NCBI GenBank assembly: GCA_030248065.1
Contig: JASAMV010005429.1
Coordinates: 89,297-153,296 of the forward strand
Direction of reading: 5' to 3'
Length of the DNA: 64,000 nt
Origin: Rhynchonema sp. JSB1_4
Lineage: Eukaryota; Nematoda; Chromadorea; Monhysterida; Xyalidae
A model generated the notes under the pieces. The model searched no databases, was not told where the DNA came from, and saw only the letters and a program-made list of their open reading frames with translations. This document shows, piece by piece, positions 1 through 12,871 of this stretch (the stretch's first letter is position 1; each line of letters starts with the position of its first letter). A program made the translations under genes and the position numbers.

Positions 1-46
1 CAAAATTTGTATTTTTCATGAGGGCAAAACGTATCGCAACATTCAG

Positions 47-2565
47 AAAAGTACCGCGTGCAAAGCGACATGTTCGAATTTCTGTTGATTCTTCTGTCGG
101 AATTGGTCGCGCGTCTGTACCGTCTCAGCACCACGCCACTCACGCTCACCTATTCGGGCAGCATGCCCTTGCAGGAGTACTTCGATTTGATTGACAGGCA
201 TTTTGAGGTAAGTGTTTGCGGACCTTCTACTGCAAGTAGCATTATGAGCTTATCAGTCGGATGCACTGCATTTTCCTATCAGGTGCACAAACGAATGCTG
301 AAGCTGGACTCAGTGCTTGCCAATCGTTGCAACCAACTGCGCGCGGTGCAACGCCAATTGTTGTCGCGATTCAAGAATGTCACCACTCAGCCATTGGTGC
401 ATTTGGATGGATTGTTGGACATGACACACACGCAGGTGCCGGCACTTTATTATAAAGTATTAGGATGGCATTGAGCGAACACTAGTGTGTTTGGTTGGGG
501 GTGTCGAAATCTCGTGGAATACTCGAGAGCAGGGTTGAAAAAAAAAATTTTTTTATTAACGAGCTTTTTTTTTAAAAAAAAAATTTTTTTTTGATTTTTT
601 TTTGACGAAAATTTTTTTTATTAGAAAAAGTGTTGCAAACGACGTTTCAGGATAAATGAAATCGATACAACATATTTTTCAAAAATTGAAAAATTTTCGC
701 CCGAGACCCAACTTGTGCGGTGACAGCCGGTAGTATTGTGCAGATTCTATGGTCTGCGACCACTGTGAGGTTGATGTTCACTAACGATGGTACTCTAATA
801 TATTGTAGCATGCTGTGCAACGTATTTTAATGCATCTAATGCCGAATATCTGATATACGACCATCAAAATATCGATTACAGCCCAAATCTTGCGTGTCAG
901 ATCGACTTTGCGCGCCCGGTTTTGCACCATACCTGCATATATACATGTGTAGTAGCATGCAGTAGTACATTATCGGTGCCACATCACTGTAAAAGACCAG
1001 CCCCGCGCATCCCTGTACGAATTTGGGGGCAATACAGGGCGCCGCAGGCGCGATTTTGGAAAAATTGTCCCGTCCACAGAAAAAAAGTGCCAAGTTTTTG
1101 CCTCGAAAAAGGCCATTTTTGGACATTTCAGCCCATTTTGGGCAACTTTTTTTTATTAAAAAAAAGCAAAATCTGAGTTTCAAAAAAAAAATTTTTTTTT
1201 TAAAAAAAAATTTTTTAATTAACCACTTTTTTTTTGAAACAACCCTGCTCGAGAGGGTGTCGATGAGTCTTGATGGATTTTTTTAATTTCTCACCAATGT
1301 CCTGAGTCGAAAACTTGCACACAGGAGTTCTAAACTACGCTGATATTAATGCTGCGCTTATTTTATACAATTCTCACAACAAGTGGGGCGTGCCGGCCAA
1401 CACCAAACCAAACGCATATTTCGCAGGTGTTGAACGTGGCGTCAGCGGTGCAAGAGCTACAGGAGCTGCTTGATGCACGTCAGTCGGCGTTGTCCGCTGC
1501 CACTCGATTGTTGTTGATGTTGTTGCAGCTGCAGACACACGCGAAACACAGCGAACACGAACAACTAGTCGCTGCGTTCTCGCCCATTGTTGATCAATAT
1601 CACGAACAGGTGATGTTTCACTCATTGATGGTTCGGTAGGCAACGTTGACATTATATCTGAAAACTAATTATGCAGTGTACTAGAATATCACACACCAGT
1701 AGGCTTGCTAACGTTTGAATAAAACGCTTTCAGACGTGGGAACAGCGTGTGGACGCCTCGATCACGTACATGTTGCAGATTCTGAGTAAAGGTGTGTATT
1801 TGGCGATGTTTCAGAAATAATTTTGTTACGCACTCCCCCTGATTCATCAAGGTCACGCGTCATCGACGCCCGCCGGTGCACAGCTGCCCAAAATGACGGA
1901 CGCAAGTCGTTTGAAACGTCACGTTCAATTGCTGTGTGAGAAATTGGCAAAGGGTGCAGCCGTGCCTGAAGCTCAAGCGATAGCTCGACCGAGCACCGCT
2001 GCACCAATAAATCGACGTATGCAATTTTGTTGAATTCATCTTCTGAAAGATAAAAAAGAGACCGTTTATAATGTTGGATAGCTACTTCAAATGTTGGCAG
2101 GTTCTACCTCCAATCTACTGTCGGCCGGCAGTCCCGCATTGGAGACCATTGTCGAGGACACAAGCACCACGGATGCAAACACGAATCAGCTCGGAGATCT
2201 CAGCTTGCCCGAGGGTTCGTCATTTTTCAGTTGCTTTGATTTGCTGTGAGTTCCATGCATAATGAATGGTTGTTTAGTGCTATTGCACCGTAATCGGGGC
2301 TGGTCGTCTGAATGGTCCTTTTGTGCAGCCTGCATTTTCAGAGAAAATAAATGTTTCAGGTTCCAAATTCGTGACCGAATCGACGTTCAACAGCAGTCAA
2401 TCGTCATTCAAAGATGCAGCTGTCCCATCAGCACTGGTGAGCAGCCCGATGTCTACTGTGAAACATCAGCCCCCAACACACGAAGACAACAACAATGAAA
2501 CATTAGCTAATGGCAATCGGGTGCCGGATCTGGACCAAATGAATGTTGCTACACTGCGAGCTTAA
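47..2565 (+). CDS. BBS9: BBS9 / PTHB1 (BBSome subunit), 3' part of the gene
   Basis: BBS9 is a core subunit of the BBSome, the coat-like complex that moves membrane proteins in and out of cilia. Seven exons can be joined in phase: 47-207, 283-435, 1427-1609, 1734-1791, 1852-2016, 2101-2214 and 2360-2565, ending at TAA. The first visible exons carry the most conserved part (SGSMPLQEYFDLIDRHFE, then RCNQLRAVQRQLLSRFK and HLDGLLD). Next come the helical segments TWEQRVDASITYMLQILSK and LKRHVQLLCEKLAKG, which match the C-terminal region of animal PTHB1 in order. The last two exons encode a Ser/Thr/Asn-rich tail that resembles nothing I know. The N-terminal beta-propeller lies outside the window. 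The intron between exons 2 and 3 (436-1426) is enlarged by a MITE. Presence of the gene implies an animal with ciliated cells. Confidence 0.9.
530..1247. mobile_element. Non-autonomous hAT-type element (MITE), 718 bp, in BBS9 intron
   Basis: The element begins CAGGGTTG and ends CAACCCTG, and it is flanked on both sides by a perfect 8-bp duplication CTCGAGAG (522-529 and 1248-1255). An 8-bp target duplication and CAGGG-type termini are typical of the hAT superfamily. Just inside the ends are long runs of A and T that can pair with each other (540-620 and 1160-1235). No transposase frame is present, so it must have been moved by an enzyme encoded elsewhere. Confidence 0.85.
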
Positions 2566-5500
2566 ACAGAGATTATGGCATTTGAAAAATGCAATAATTT
2601 TTTATTTGTACGCTTTCATCCTGCAGAATACACCGTGCCCTGGCTGGTCTGTTGCAAAAATATAAATTGTCGATGCATCTAAAAAAACAGTTCAAATATT
2701 TACGTTAGGTGGGTGGTCCTCTGGAGGCGAGAGTCACACAAACGACCCTCATTACTCCAAGAAGCGACCTCTAAGTGCTGGTAATAAATAATTTTTAAAT
2801 GGGATTATATCATCATCGTTATAAAAATTTGAAAGCATTCTGAGAAGTCGGTGTCAAGTTTCGCGCCTGGTACCGGAAGCCAGTGCACGTTCACTCATGG
2901 GTCTTGTTCCACGAACTTTCGGCAGTTCATAAAATATGGTTCAAAACTGGGAGAATGAGGTTCCCAGGCACTTAAACGTGTCATTATTCTATATTCGCGC
3001 CAGCCGCCCATACAAAACAACCATTTTCTCGTGAAATGCACCAAGAAGGGCGTCCAGTTCATTCAAAGTTCCTAAAGATCCAAAAGAAGTGCTTACTGAC
3101 GGTGTTCTGCAACGAGACGTGAGCAGTGTCCCGCTGTTAATAAATGACAGTTGACACAACACAAAGCGACATCTCAATTATAACATGGCTTACGCCGTTT
3201 TGAGCCGACACACTGCACCCCCAGTGGCCTGGCGTTGACGTCAGGCGTGCGGGCAACATAAACAAAGGCGCAAGGCATTCGATGAAAAAAGTATCAGTTC
3301 TTTTCTCTGGTTTCAGCATCACAAGGCCACAAATTCTGTGCCCCAACTTCACGAGCATTGGTTAAAATCCATTTCTATAGGTCCCACAAACTTCGTCCGT
3401 CTGCGCCTGCGGCAGGTTTGCACGCATTCTTTTTCTGGTCACTCCGTTAACAGGGCAGACACATTTTTTACATTTTTTTCAACAAAAAGGTGGGTAATAT
3501 GCAAGATCAATCACAAATGTTGTTGCCGAACGCGTCAGAGAGGGTGTACGGTAGGTCAGCGAATGCTCAGCTGTTCACAACTCGTTTTGTGGGATTCGAC
3601 AATTTTGGATACCTATGTAATTTTATTTTGGCCAAATTTGTTCCCAAATCATTCATTCAAGTAAACTTCAATGTTTGTCATGGTTTTTAACCCGTCAAAG
3701 CTGCCGTCACGCCAACATCCCCCAAGGTCACAACACGGCTAGATTGAAAGTCTTTTCGGTTCCAGTATGTTTTTCTGTCCCATCACGTCACATCGGGCTT
3801 CGGTGTCCGATCACTTCTTGTCGAAAAAGTTGTGAAAAACGCCGGAAGCCCTTTCAAATAATGCACATCACTTTGTGGTTTTTTGACACCATGTACATAA
3901 ATGACGAAAAAGAAACGACGCCTGGGACCTTCCGCATAAACACCCCATACCAGCGTATGACCATCTTTACGGCAATGGGTGGTCCCAGGAAATGGTCGGC
4001 ATAAACAACTGAAGGAAGAGGTGTGCCGCTTTCTGATCACTAAATTTCATTTTCAAAGACCTTGTTTTCGTCTTTGTGTGGAAAAATTTTAGGCCTTCCT
4101 TCTGCTCAGATTAAACTGTCATAATGAAACATCGCCAATAGATTGCCAAACATTGCCATATTGCATGTATACAACACTACCTCAGATCATGTGAATTCTC
4201 AAACCCCAATGATTGATGGTGCTTCAATGTATACACTGCTCTGTCGCATTCCATGTTGAGAATGCAAAACAGCGGATCCAGGCAATCCGAATCACCTCCT
4301 TTTCACAGCTATAATCCATATCCGACGGTGCTTATCTCGCAAGGTCTGTCTTCCAAAACGCACTATTCGTTATCGAATGTGCGCTTTTTAAGTAGTTTCC
4401 TTCCGTTTCTGCTGGTCTTGATTGAATACAGCTGAGCGCCATTTTAGTGACAAATTGTTGTTATGTCAAATACAAATGGCTGTTGCACGTCAAAACATCT
4501 TGAAAAACGGCATACACACAATACCTACATATACACCTATAGGTAATGTGCAGGCCGTTTGTCGCGCAATCGTGGTTGTGCTCCAAATTGTTCTGTGTTC
4601 TCTGTCTATGTATGAGGTTTTACTGGGGTGTAAATGCGCAACATGTTAGTATGTACATATACCTAATAGCCTATCCTGTGTCAAAGATACATAGCCGATT
4701 AAACAAATTTTCAAAACCATGCGCCATTTGTGACGGTCAACGTTTGTTCTGAAAGCGCAAACGCTTTTCACCAACCGAAGTCTGGTCGGACCTCCCTGAC
4801 AGTCACTCTGTCACAATGGCGCAACATCTATCCATAATGCCAAATTTCGCATCGTAAACCTACAACAACTTTTCGTCGGACGTCAGCTATTGTAAATCTC
4901 AGACGTTTTTTGTGATGATTGAATTGATCATTTGGCATTTTAGCAGCTGGCCGCTTATGACGATTATAAACGAAATAACATGCCAGGACTGTTTGCTTTT
5001 TATTTCACTTAGTTACACCTGCATGTTTGACTGCCAAACAGCTGTGAGAACAATAGTTTTTTCTTGACCAGTTCTTGTTCTCAACATAAGTTTTACCACC
5101 CTGTACCCCAAAAGATAACAACTTTTTTGGTTTCGCTTGATTGGAAACAACAGCAAGGCCAGTTTACATTGACCACCCCATCAGTACCTAAGTATACACA
5201 TTTCGATACTCTGATCCTGATGATTATATAACCTAACCAATGTCATTTTTTCCTTTCGTTGCTTATTTCGTAACACATCGCTTATCAGTTGTTGCGGCTG
5301 CGAGTAGACTTAGCTTATGTAAATGTAACACTATGCTATATTCGTTTGCGATCACGTTTAGGTGACCCGTTTAGCAAGGTGTTGTACTAAGCAATTCGTA
5401 AACTAACAATGTTGTTTCAGTTTTTTTCTCGATCACGCTTTATTATCATAAATTGCTGCCAGGCTGCACATTACATGCTATATAAGCGGGTGCATTACCG

Positions 5501-6908
5501 TACCATTTGAGTCGACGGTCAGCTCAGAGAGTCTAAAAAGTGAATTTCTGGCACGACATGATCACTATCATGACAAGAAAATGAGCACACTGTTGTGTTG
5601 CTTGTCTTGTTAGATCATAACTAAAGATGATTAGATCATGGTTCCGGGGTGCGCACCGTAACTTGATGGTTTTGTTGCGCAAGTGGCACTCTCCGCTGGG
5701 TTTACCTCATGCACCAGGTGAACATGAGAATCGGTTCGTTGAACATTCTGTCCATGTTCCTTGACGTATTATGTGGTATGCACCTGTACCTGCTCAACAA
5801 TAGGAAACACTTTAATGCATCACTGTTCAGCAAAAAGCCATTGCGCAAACAAAAACGTCTTTCAAAAAGAGATCAGTTTGTTGCATTGCACCCCTAAAAT
5901 TATTCGGCAATCAACTTTTACCTTTATGTAATGTACATAGGTAGACAAGTTGGAAAGTTCAAAAATCCGAAACCGCAACATGATCAGACGATATTTTTTA
6001 TGTACGTGCTTTAAATTGTATATGCTGATGGTGCAGTTAATTTTTTTAGTTTATTTTTCGGATTTTCGAACGAGTTTTGACACAACGGTCCGCAGCCAGA
6101 CGGGCTCCTTTGCTGCGTTTCAATTAGAATAAGAATTTCGGCTATAGCCTTGAATTTTCTACGCTGTAACTGTGACGATACAGTGATTTGCAACACACAA
6201 ACTCATTACGTACAGTACGTATGAGTTTTGTCTCACAAGGACCAAAATACTCTTTATTTACCCATTGGCCAACGTTGTGTTACCCGGCTCCGCCCACTAG
6301 TAATTCGTTCGTGTGCATGTTTGCGCTAACCCTTGAAACTCAATCACTACTGTTTCTGTGTGTGTGCTGCTGCAATGCGTTTTTCAACCGTTTGTTGACC
6401 CTGTAATGTAACCTGTGTTTCTATTGTGGCCCGTTTTCGAGGCTTTTGTGCTCACCTGCTCACTAATGTTGTGATTTGCCCAGATAAAAGTATGTCTCTG
6501 CACCACTTCACCAAAAATGGTTTCGGTTCCGAGCCATCATGTATCTCGGAATAAAGAACCTGAACGCACATAAATGCCTCACCAAATTTATGCAAATGCT
6601 GACAAATGACCAGTCACCCTTTGTGTCTTTATATGGCAAACAGCCCTCGGCATGCGACCACAAACTTCCGGTGACTGGCTTGCAGCCTATAGTGCAACGA
6701 TGCTGCTTGTTTGAACTATTGGTGTTAGTAATGCGCATGTTTGTGGTATCACGTAGTACATACCGATGATAACTGTTTACAACAATTCCACGTGTGTGGC
6801 TATTTTGTTCCCTTTTTCAGCCGTTTGATGACTAATATGGTCTTTCTGATTGCCGTCATTCCTGCTGGTTAATATCGATCACCCAACAAAGAGCCACGGT
6901 ATGATGTA
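2566..6908. other. Intergenic region with no recognised gene
   Basis: The 4.3 kb between BBS9 and the BMPER-like gene holds only short open frames without recognisable similarity or convincing splice partners. A TATATAAG sequence lies at 5480-5488 followed by a GC-richer stretch. It could be a core promoter for the downstream gene, but nothing else supports it. The BBS9 3' UTR must occupy the first part. Confidence 0.5.
5480..5520 (+). promoter_or_regulatory. Possible TATA-type core promoter
   Basis: TATATAAG is followed about 30 bp downstream by a short pyrimidine/purine-mixed start region. It lies 1.4 kb upstream of the BMPER-like start codon, so it could serve that gene if there is a long or spliced 5' UTR. 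The match is short and may be chance. Confidence 0.2.
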
Positions 6909-9900
6909 ATGCCATTTACAAACATCAACAGAAAGAAAACGGTCGACTGTTTTGTTGGTTGGGTCGTTTTTATTGCGGTCAATGTCCCACTGGTTGCTGC
7001 CAACTGGACTTCCGATCCTGTTCAAATTAAAGGTAAGACTGGCAGTTTACATTTTCTGTTAAAAATCTTGAAATCTGGTGCATTCGGTGATTGACAGGTA
7101 CTTTACACGCTATACACGTTATGCCATATGGGAATAGTCGTACATATTTAGCACGCTGGACAAAAAAATGAGGAAACCGCTTGTAGTGTTGTTGATTGGC
7201 AGACAGAATACACGCTGAGTGCTCGGTCAACGAGATCGCAAAAAATTCAGCACAAGATTTCTACTCAGATTTCTTCCATAACAACGAGGAATAGTGTAAT
7301 TTGTTTCGTGCTCCTGCCAAAAACAACCGCAAATTAGTCGCATTTCAACATCATTATGGGCAGGGGTTACAGTCAGGTCGGCGCCCCGCATGCAGTGTCC
7401 CTGTAATGTACCTCACTTAGATCGATATCTGGTTACAAGGATAATTATTCAGCTCTTTCTCGTATGCAATTGAGCAGCGGGTGCACAAGGTATTAGGGGC
7501 CAAAGTGTGGCTGTGACTGATGCAATGTGTTCATGCTGATCAGACGAGATAACATGACTGCTGATGATGACAGTTTTACAACAGGGCGGTTCATCACAAA
7601 GGACCCAACGGCCCATCACAACAGTGGCTGATGTTGAGCGGTAGATTGCATACTCTTACCGAGTAGTTTACTGCGTGCGGTTAAATGTCAGTGAAGTTTT
7701 GTGACGCAGGAGCAATTGATGACATACAACCCCAAAGTTGTATTCAAGTGCGTTACATTACACCTAACACTTTTCGCACAGCACATTATTCCCATTTCCG
7801 ATATTGCACCAATCAACTAATGCGGCAAAGTTGCGGCTTTAGTTTTGTGGTGATTGTAAACCGATCGACAGCTCCATCAGCCATGTATGTACATACAAAG
7901 GAATGCCATTAACCGTACCAAGACAGGTGCACTGTGTTGACGTGTTGATTCGATTACGTTTCCGCGGCTGACAAGCGTGACACACAACCTTGACTGAATG
8001 TTACGCCTAGCCAGGATTGATTCGTATATGTTTACATCGCAAACGGCAAACCACATCAAGAATCTCAGATGAAAAACAAGACTAGTCAGAAAATAGTGCA
8101 CCAGAACCAGGCGCGTTACTGAAGTGAACAGCTTGTCCATCACTGAGTGTGAGCCGCAAAAAAGGAGTCAATGTTTTTTGTACGTGTCAAGCTTCGGCAA
8201 AACAGCAACATAAGCAAGAATAACGGTTGCAGTCCCAAGTTGGAACTGAATCCTTCACTGCACTTTCAGGGATCGCAGCCAAATGCCTGGACGAGGGTCA
8301 CGTGGTCAACATCACGCAATACACCAATGGGTATTCAGTTGATGATCCGTGCATAAAGTGCTTCTGTTTGGTTGGTCGCCTTTGTCAATCTGGGTCATTG
8401 ACTTGCAGAATTGTTTATACCGTATATGTGGGGACAATGCTTAATAGTAAAACTAATTGTTTGCATTCGTTTCACAGAACGGCGAGGTGCACTGTGCACG
8501 CGAGCAATGCACGCCGTCGTTGGAGCACTGTCCGGTGGTCGAGCCAATGTTCCAACCGCGGTCCCTACTGCACGAATTGTTTTCACACAAACATCAACCA
8601 CAACAACAACACAAGACCGAATGTTGTCCCAAATGTCGCACATGTTTCTACGCCGGCGCCCGCTATGAGAATGATGAACGTTGGATCAGCACACAGGACG
8701 CCTGCCGCACGTTTGTCTGCAAGGTATACGGTGACGATAGTTGTAGATTTTTTAATTTATTTTTGTTGCCTTAGGACATCTTATACCATACCGGAAATCC
8801 CGAAATGTAAACGCTTTGTTTAGCGCTTTTCGGTGAACGGGTAATCGGGTTGACTGCCTTCCAACAAACAGCTTTTGTCAAACACAATGACACGGACTGT
8901 GACCCAGTTTGCAGGCCGGCGTGATCACCATAGCTCGTATGCGTTGTGCAGCCTCGCCATGTGCCAGTCCCGTGCGTGTTCCCGGCTACTGTTGTCCTGT
9001 CTGTCCCACAGGTCAGCAAAAACATTTCATGCTGCTTGTAAATCCCGTTTTTATGACCCACCGAAATTTCTATTTCTTCATTTTGCAGCCCAATCCACAG
9101 CACTGAGCGTGCCAGTCGACCTGACCAGTGGTGCATATGCATCATCAGTCATGCGTGACCATTTGTACGCCACTGCTGCTTGTGTGGAATGCCATTGTGA
9201 CCGCGCGTTCTGCCAGTGTTACAGAGGTGGGCATTTATGTGAACATCCGGTCATGCTTGAGTGTCAAGCACACAAAAAATTTTATCGTATTTTTGCGTGT
9301 TCGCAGGTCCCTGTCCGGCACTGGATTGTGCGGCTGCCGACCGTTACCTGCCACCTGATTCCTGTTGCCCGCAATGTCGCACGCGCTCAACTGCCGTCAT
9401 ACTCACTCAGGGCAACTGCTTTTTTCAGGTGCTTGTTTTTCATTTAGTTGTGCAAAAAACATCTATATTTAAAAAAATTCCGACTTTTAAAAATGATTAC
9501 TGGTTGTTTTGTTCAGGGCCAGCCATACGCTCACGAGCAGTCATTTCGTCCTGATCAGTGCACACTCTGCAAGTGTCAGGTGAGTGTCATATGTTTAGTT
9601 TCATTACATTTTTGGACACACAAAAATCCACAGCATCATTCAGGACGGTACGATCATGTGCAAACGTTTCGTGTGTCCAATGATCCAATGTCCCCAACAA
9701 CGCATCTACTATGACGCACGTGTCTGCTGTCCGTTCTGTCGCAATCGTGACCCCGAACCGTGCAGTGTCCGCGGCGAGGTGCACAAAGTGAGTGGTGCAG
9801 TGTCGAGGTTCAGTTCAAAGTGTTAGGAGTGTCCTCGATGGTCTGATAGTCCCAAAGTTGGCTGGTTTGCAGCACGGTTCGCAGTGGCGTGAGGATGACT

Positions 9901-11404
9901 GCACGACGTGCACGTGCTCCAACGGTGCCACTGACTGCAGCACACAGCAGTGTCCCATACATGCGTGTCCGCCGGGCTACAAGGAACGCAACGTGCCAGG
10001 ACAGTGCTGCCCGGAATGTGAAGAAGGTTGGAATGTGCATGGATATAGTATTTCTCAGGAGTTTAAAAATCACTGTAATTTTTTAACTTTGTATGTAGCT
10101 AAATGTAATTCCACCATAATAAATCACAGATGACGCAAGCTGCACGGTGCAGCAGCATCAATACGACACGTTTGATGGCGTTTCGTACAATTTTGCCGGC
10201 TCCTGTCGTTACGTGCTCATGGAGACGTGCTACAAACGCAATTTTCAGTCATACAGGTGATAGTCCTTTTTTGCCGGCGTTTCTGCCATGAACCCGTCGT
10301 CTTACCAAACATGGCTATTAGCATGCCCATTGGTGTCGTATTGCCTTATTTAATAAGTGCAATGTCGTAATAAGTGCAATGCAACACACAACACTTTGAG
10401 CTTGATGCACAATTTTTCAAATGTTTCAGAATTGGCGAACTATCGAGCGTTCGCGTGATGGTACGTAATCGTCGTGCCAAGACAACAACCGGGCCAAACA
10501 GCAACAACGCGATTCCAATGGACGCGATAGCGGAGACGGGCAAGTCCGTGTTGGTGCGACTGCATGATGCTGACACGAACAGGACCTACAGGATTGCCAT
10601 GCTCAGGACAAAGGTTGGACACATTGCACACGACTTTGGATGACTAGGCACAAATGATGGGCATGATAATTCGCAATGCGTAAGCAATATGATGGTTAAT
10701 ATCAACCATGACGTAAAATGATCTGTTTCTAAGGATATTCGTGGAGACTCACACAACTCGGGTCCCCAGTACAGTAATGTTTCAGCGCATCAAAATCAAC
10801 TCACGTCCGCTGCGTCGTTTGCCGCATCTCAAATTGGGCGTGTTCACACTGCAACGCGTTGGGCGCAAAGTGGTGCTGAGAGTGCAATCACCTGAAACGT
10901 TACGTTTGGAATGGGACGGTGCCGGATGGATACAGTTGACCGTCGATCGATCGCTGAGGGCACGATTGTGTGGTCTTTGTGGCAACTACAATCAGGAAGC
11001 GACGGACGACCTGGACATTTGGCCGCGGCCCGGCCGACTGCTTGGCGGTGACGGTCGGATGCAGCAACATTACAGTAATCTAGTCAGCGCAACGTCAGTC
11101 CATCGTGTCCTGCATTTCGCACAATCATGGAGAACTGGTGAGAACGGGGGGTGTCAAACACGCTGTTCATGCATGATATGAACTGTGGGATGAGTAATGT
11201 TTACAGTATATCTTTTTTGACTCATTGAAAGACACAGTTGCGTCAAACGCCGCCACTTCAGGTTCATGGCGTAAATGCAGTGCGCGACGTGACCGTCTCT
11301 ATCATTTGGCGCGCAAACGCGAACGCAGAAAACGCAAACGTCAGCTGGCGGATGCCAGTCGGGTGGCTGGATGGCGTATGCTGAACCGTCGAATCGGACT
11401 GTGA
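6909..11404 (+). CDS. BMPER: BMPER / crossveinless-2-like secreted BMP-binding protein
   Basis: This is a secreted extracellular modulator that binds BMPs through von Willebrand factor C domains. Thirteen exons join with consistent phase: 6909-7032, 8270-8370, 8478-8723, 8915-9011, 9089-9226, 9307-9428, 9517-9579, 9644-9787, 9873-10026, 10130-10256, 10430-10613, 10786-11137 and 11232-11404. They give about 674 residues (vertebrate BMPER is about 685). Order: N-terminal signal segment; five VWC domains ending CCPKC, CCPVC, CCPQC, CCPFC and CCPEC; then a VWD domain (YDTFDGVSYNFAGSCRY ... CGLCGNYN). VWC3 is poorly conserved at its start. Two features differ from the family. The GDPH-type cleavage motif at the VWD start is replaced by QQHQY. 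The C8/TIL end is missing and replaced by a strongly basic tail (ARKRERRKRKRQ). An acceptor nearer 10735 for exon 12 cannot be excluded. Confidence 0.88.
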
Positions 11405-11821
11405 CTTGCTGATGTTTCATTCTCGTACTAAATAATGCTAGCCAACCAGGAACGTTGGCACCATCGCTTCTCACAGCATTGATATTTTTTGTGAATTTAG
11501 AGACAAACGAGATTGGATAAAGTTGACCTAAAGAAGTATTACTTGAGCCAGCATCCAAAGTATACAGTTGATATTATAATTCTTATTAAGCTGTGTATTC
11601 TGACAAGTTTTGCAATGAGTTACATGCACTATACTGACATGTGCAATGTTTTTTGTGCCTATGCATTGTGTGCATCTATGTCTTACTTGCTACCTTGGTA
11701 CGTGGATCGTGTATAACCAAAATGCGACTTGAACTGAACATAAAATTGCACAACAAAGTGAATAACGTTTGAAACGACAGAGTGAGAAGTTAGATCATAG
11801 AAATAAACATTCTAATGTCTC
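11405..11821. other. Intergenic spacer between convergent genes
   Basis: This is the 3' UTR space shared by the BMPER-like gene (+) and the downstream minus-strand genes. It is AT-rich, and an AATAAA lies near 11800 on the plus strand. No gene is recognised. Confidence 0.4.
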
Positions 11822-12123
11822 CTATCTTTCACCAGGCAGATCGGGCAGTTCTTGTTGAGGATTGTTCCAAACCGTCCAGTCGACCTCTTTCGGTGTCGCA
11901 GGCAGGTGGCCTTTGCGCGCTTTTTCATTTTCGGCCTGAAGCTGTCCTCAGGTAAAAAAAGACAAATAGAATTGAATGAACAGAACAGGCTGACCTGAAG
12001 TGCCAAATAATTTATCAAGGGCCAGTTGAGGCGTCCATTTTCGTTAAATAGGCCCAGCGTGATCGGGTAGGGCAGCAATCCGTTCAGAAACCGACCCCTG
12101 CCGGCATTACAGTGTGCCACCAT
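11822..12123 (-). CDS. Short conserved-looking coding exons, unknown protein (C-terminal part)
   Basis: Two minus-strand open segments look coding. One (about 12107-11997) reads GRFLNGLLPYPITLGLFNEN and continues to a donor after YLALQ. The other starts at an AG near 11940 (AENEKARKGHLPATPKEVDW) and stops at 11822. They splice in phase. The protein start is uncertain: a methionine lies at 12123, or the exons belong to the small secreted protein immediately upstream. I do not recognise the family. Confidence 0.45.
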
Positions 12124-12317
12124 TGGTTTAAGGTAAGATCAAACGGCGATTTAATCGGTTTTGAAATAATTTATTTTGATTAAAATCTGTTTTCATCATA
12201 AAATTTGTCTAAGTCTCACAGTTAGGCAAGTTCAACTGCCAATGCTTGTGTTCATCTCAAAACTGTTGAGCTGTTCATCTCACACTGCAATGCCCGCAGC
12301 ACGTGCGTAAATGTGCC

Positions 12318-12576
12318 CTATTTCCCTGAAAAGTGTGATCCAACGGGGCCGTCGGATTGTGTGACCGCTAGAGGGCTGGGTCGAAACCGTGGTTGCGCTC
12401 GATAGGGACTGTAGAATGGCGAATCGTGAGAATAGGACCCTGCCAATTGGGCGGTGCAGGGGGTTGTGATGGCGAGAAAGGCTGAAAAAGGCAAAATAAA
12501 GTTTGATGTCTGCGAATAGGGTGTGAACAAGTGTAATCTTACCAAGCAGCAGCTCGAATCGAAGCCGTTGGATCAT
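12318..12576 (-). CDS. Putative small secreted protein (about 65 aa)
   Basis: Exon 12576-12543 (MIQRLRFELLL) splices in phase to 12481-12318, giving a hydrophobic N-terminal signal segment that ends near TPCTAQLAG. A Tyr/Pro/Arg-rich mature part follows (SPFYSPYRAQPRFRPSP) and stops after HFSGK. It could instead splice early into the exons at 11822-12107, which would make a longer protein. No family is recognised. It follows another signal-peptide gene on the same strand, so the two may be related secreted products. Confidence 0.4.
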
Positions 12577-12871
12577 GATTGTTCTGATTTTCTAGATTTT
12601 TGCTGAAAACAGCTTCAAGTGGTAAGTTTGACTTGAAGGCCGATCCCATGTACCTATACCTACAGGTATAGTGTACCTGCAAGAATCAACGTGAAACGGC
12701 ATGACATGTAATGTAATGTATTTCGTCAACACGCATCGATTTATAATTAGTTTTTTTACTCCGTCAACACGTAGTGCAACAAAATAAGGGCAGATGCGTA
12801 TGCGCATTTTTTTTTACAAATCAATATCATCAAGCAGCACAATATTGTGGACAGGGAGTCAAACAAATCAT

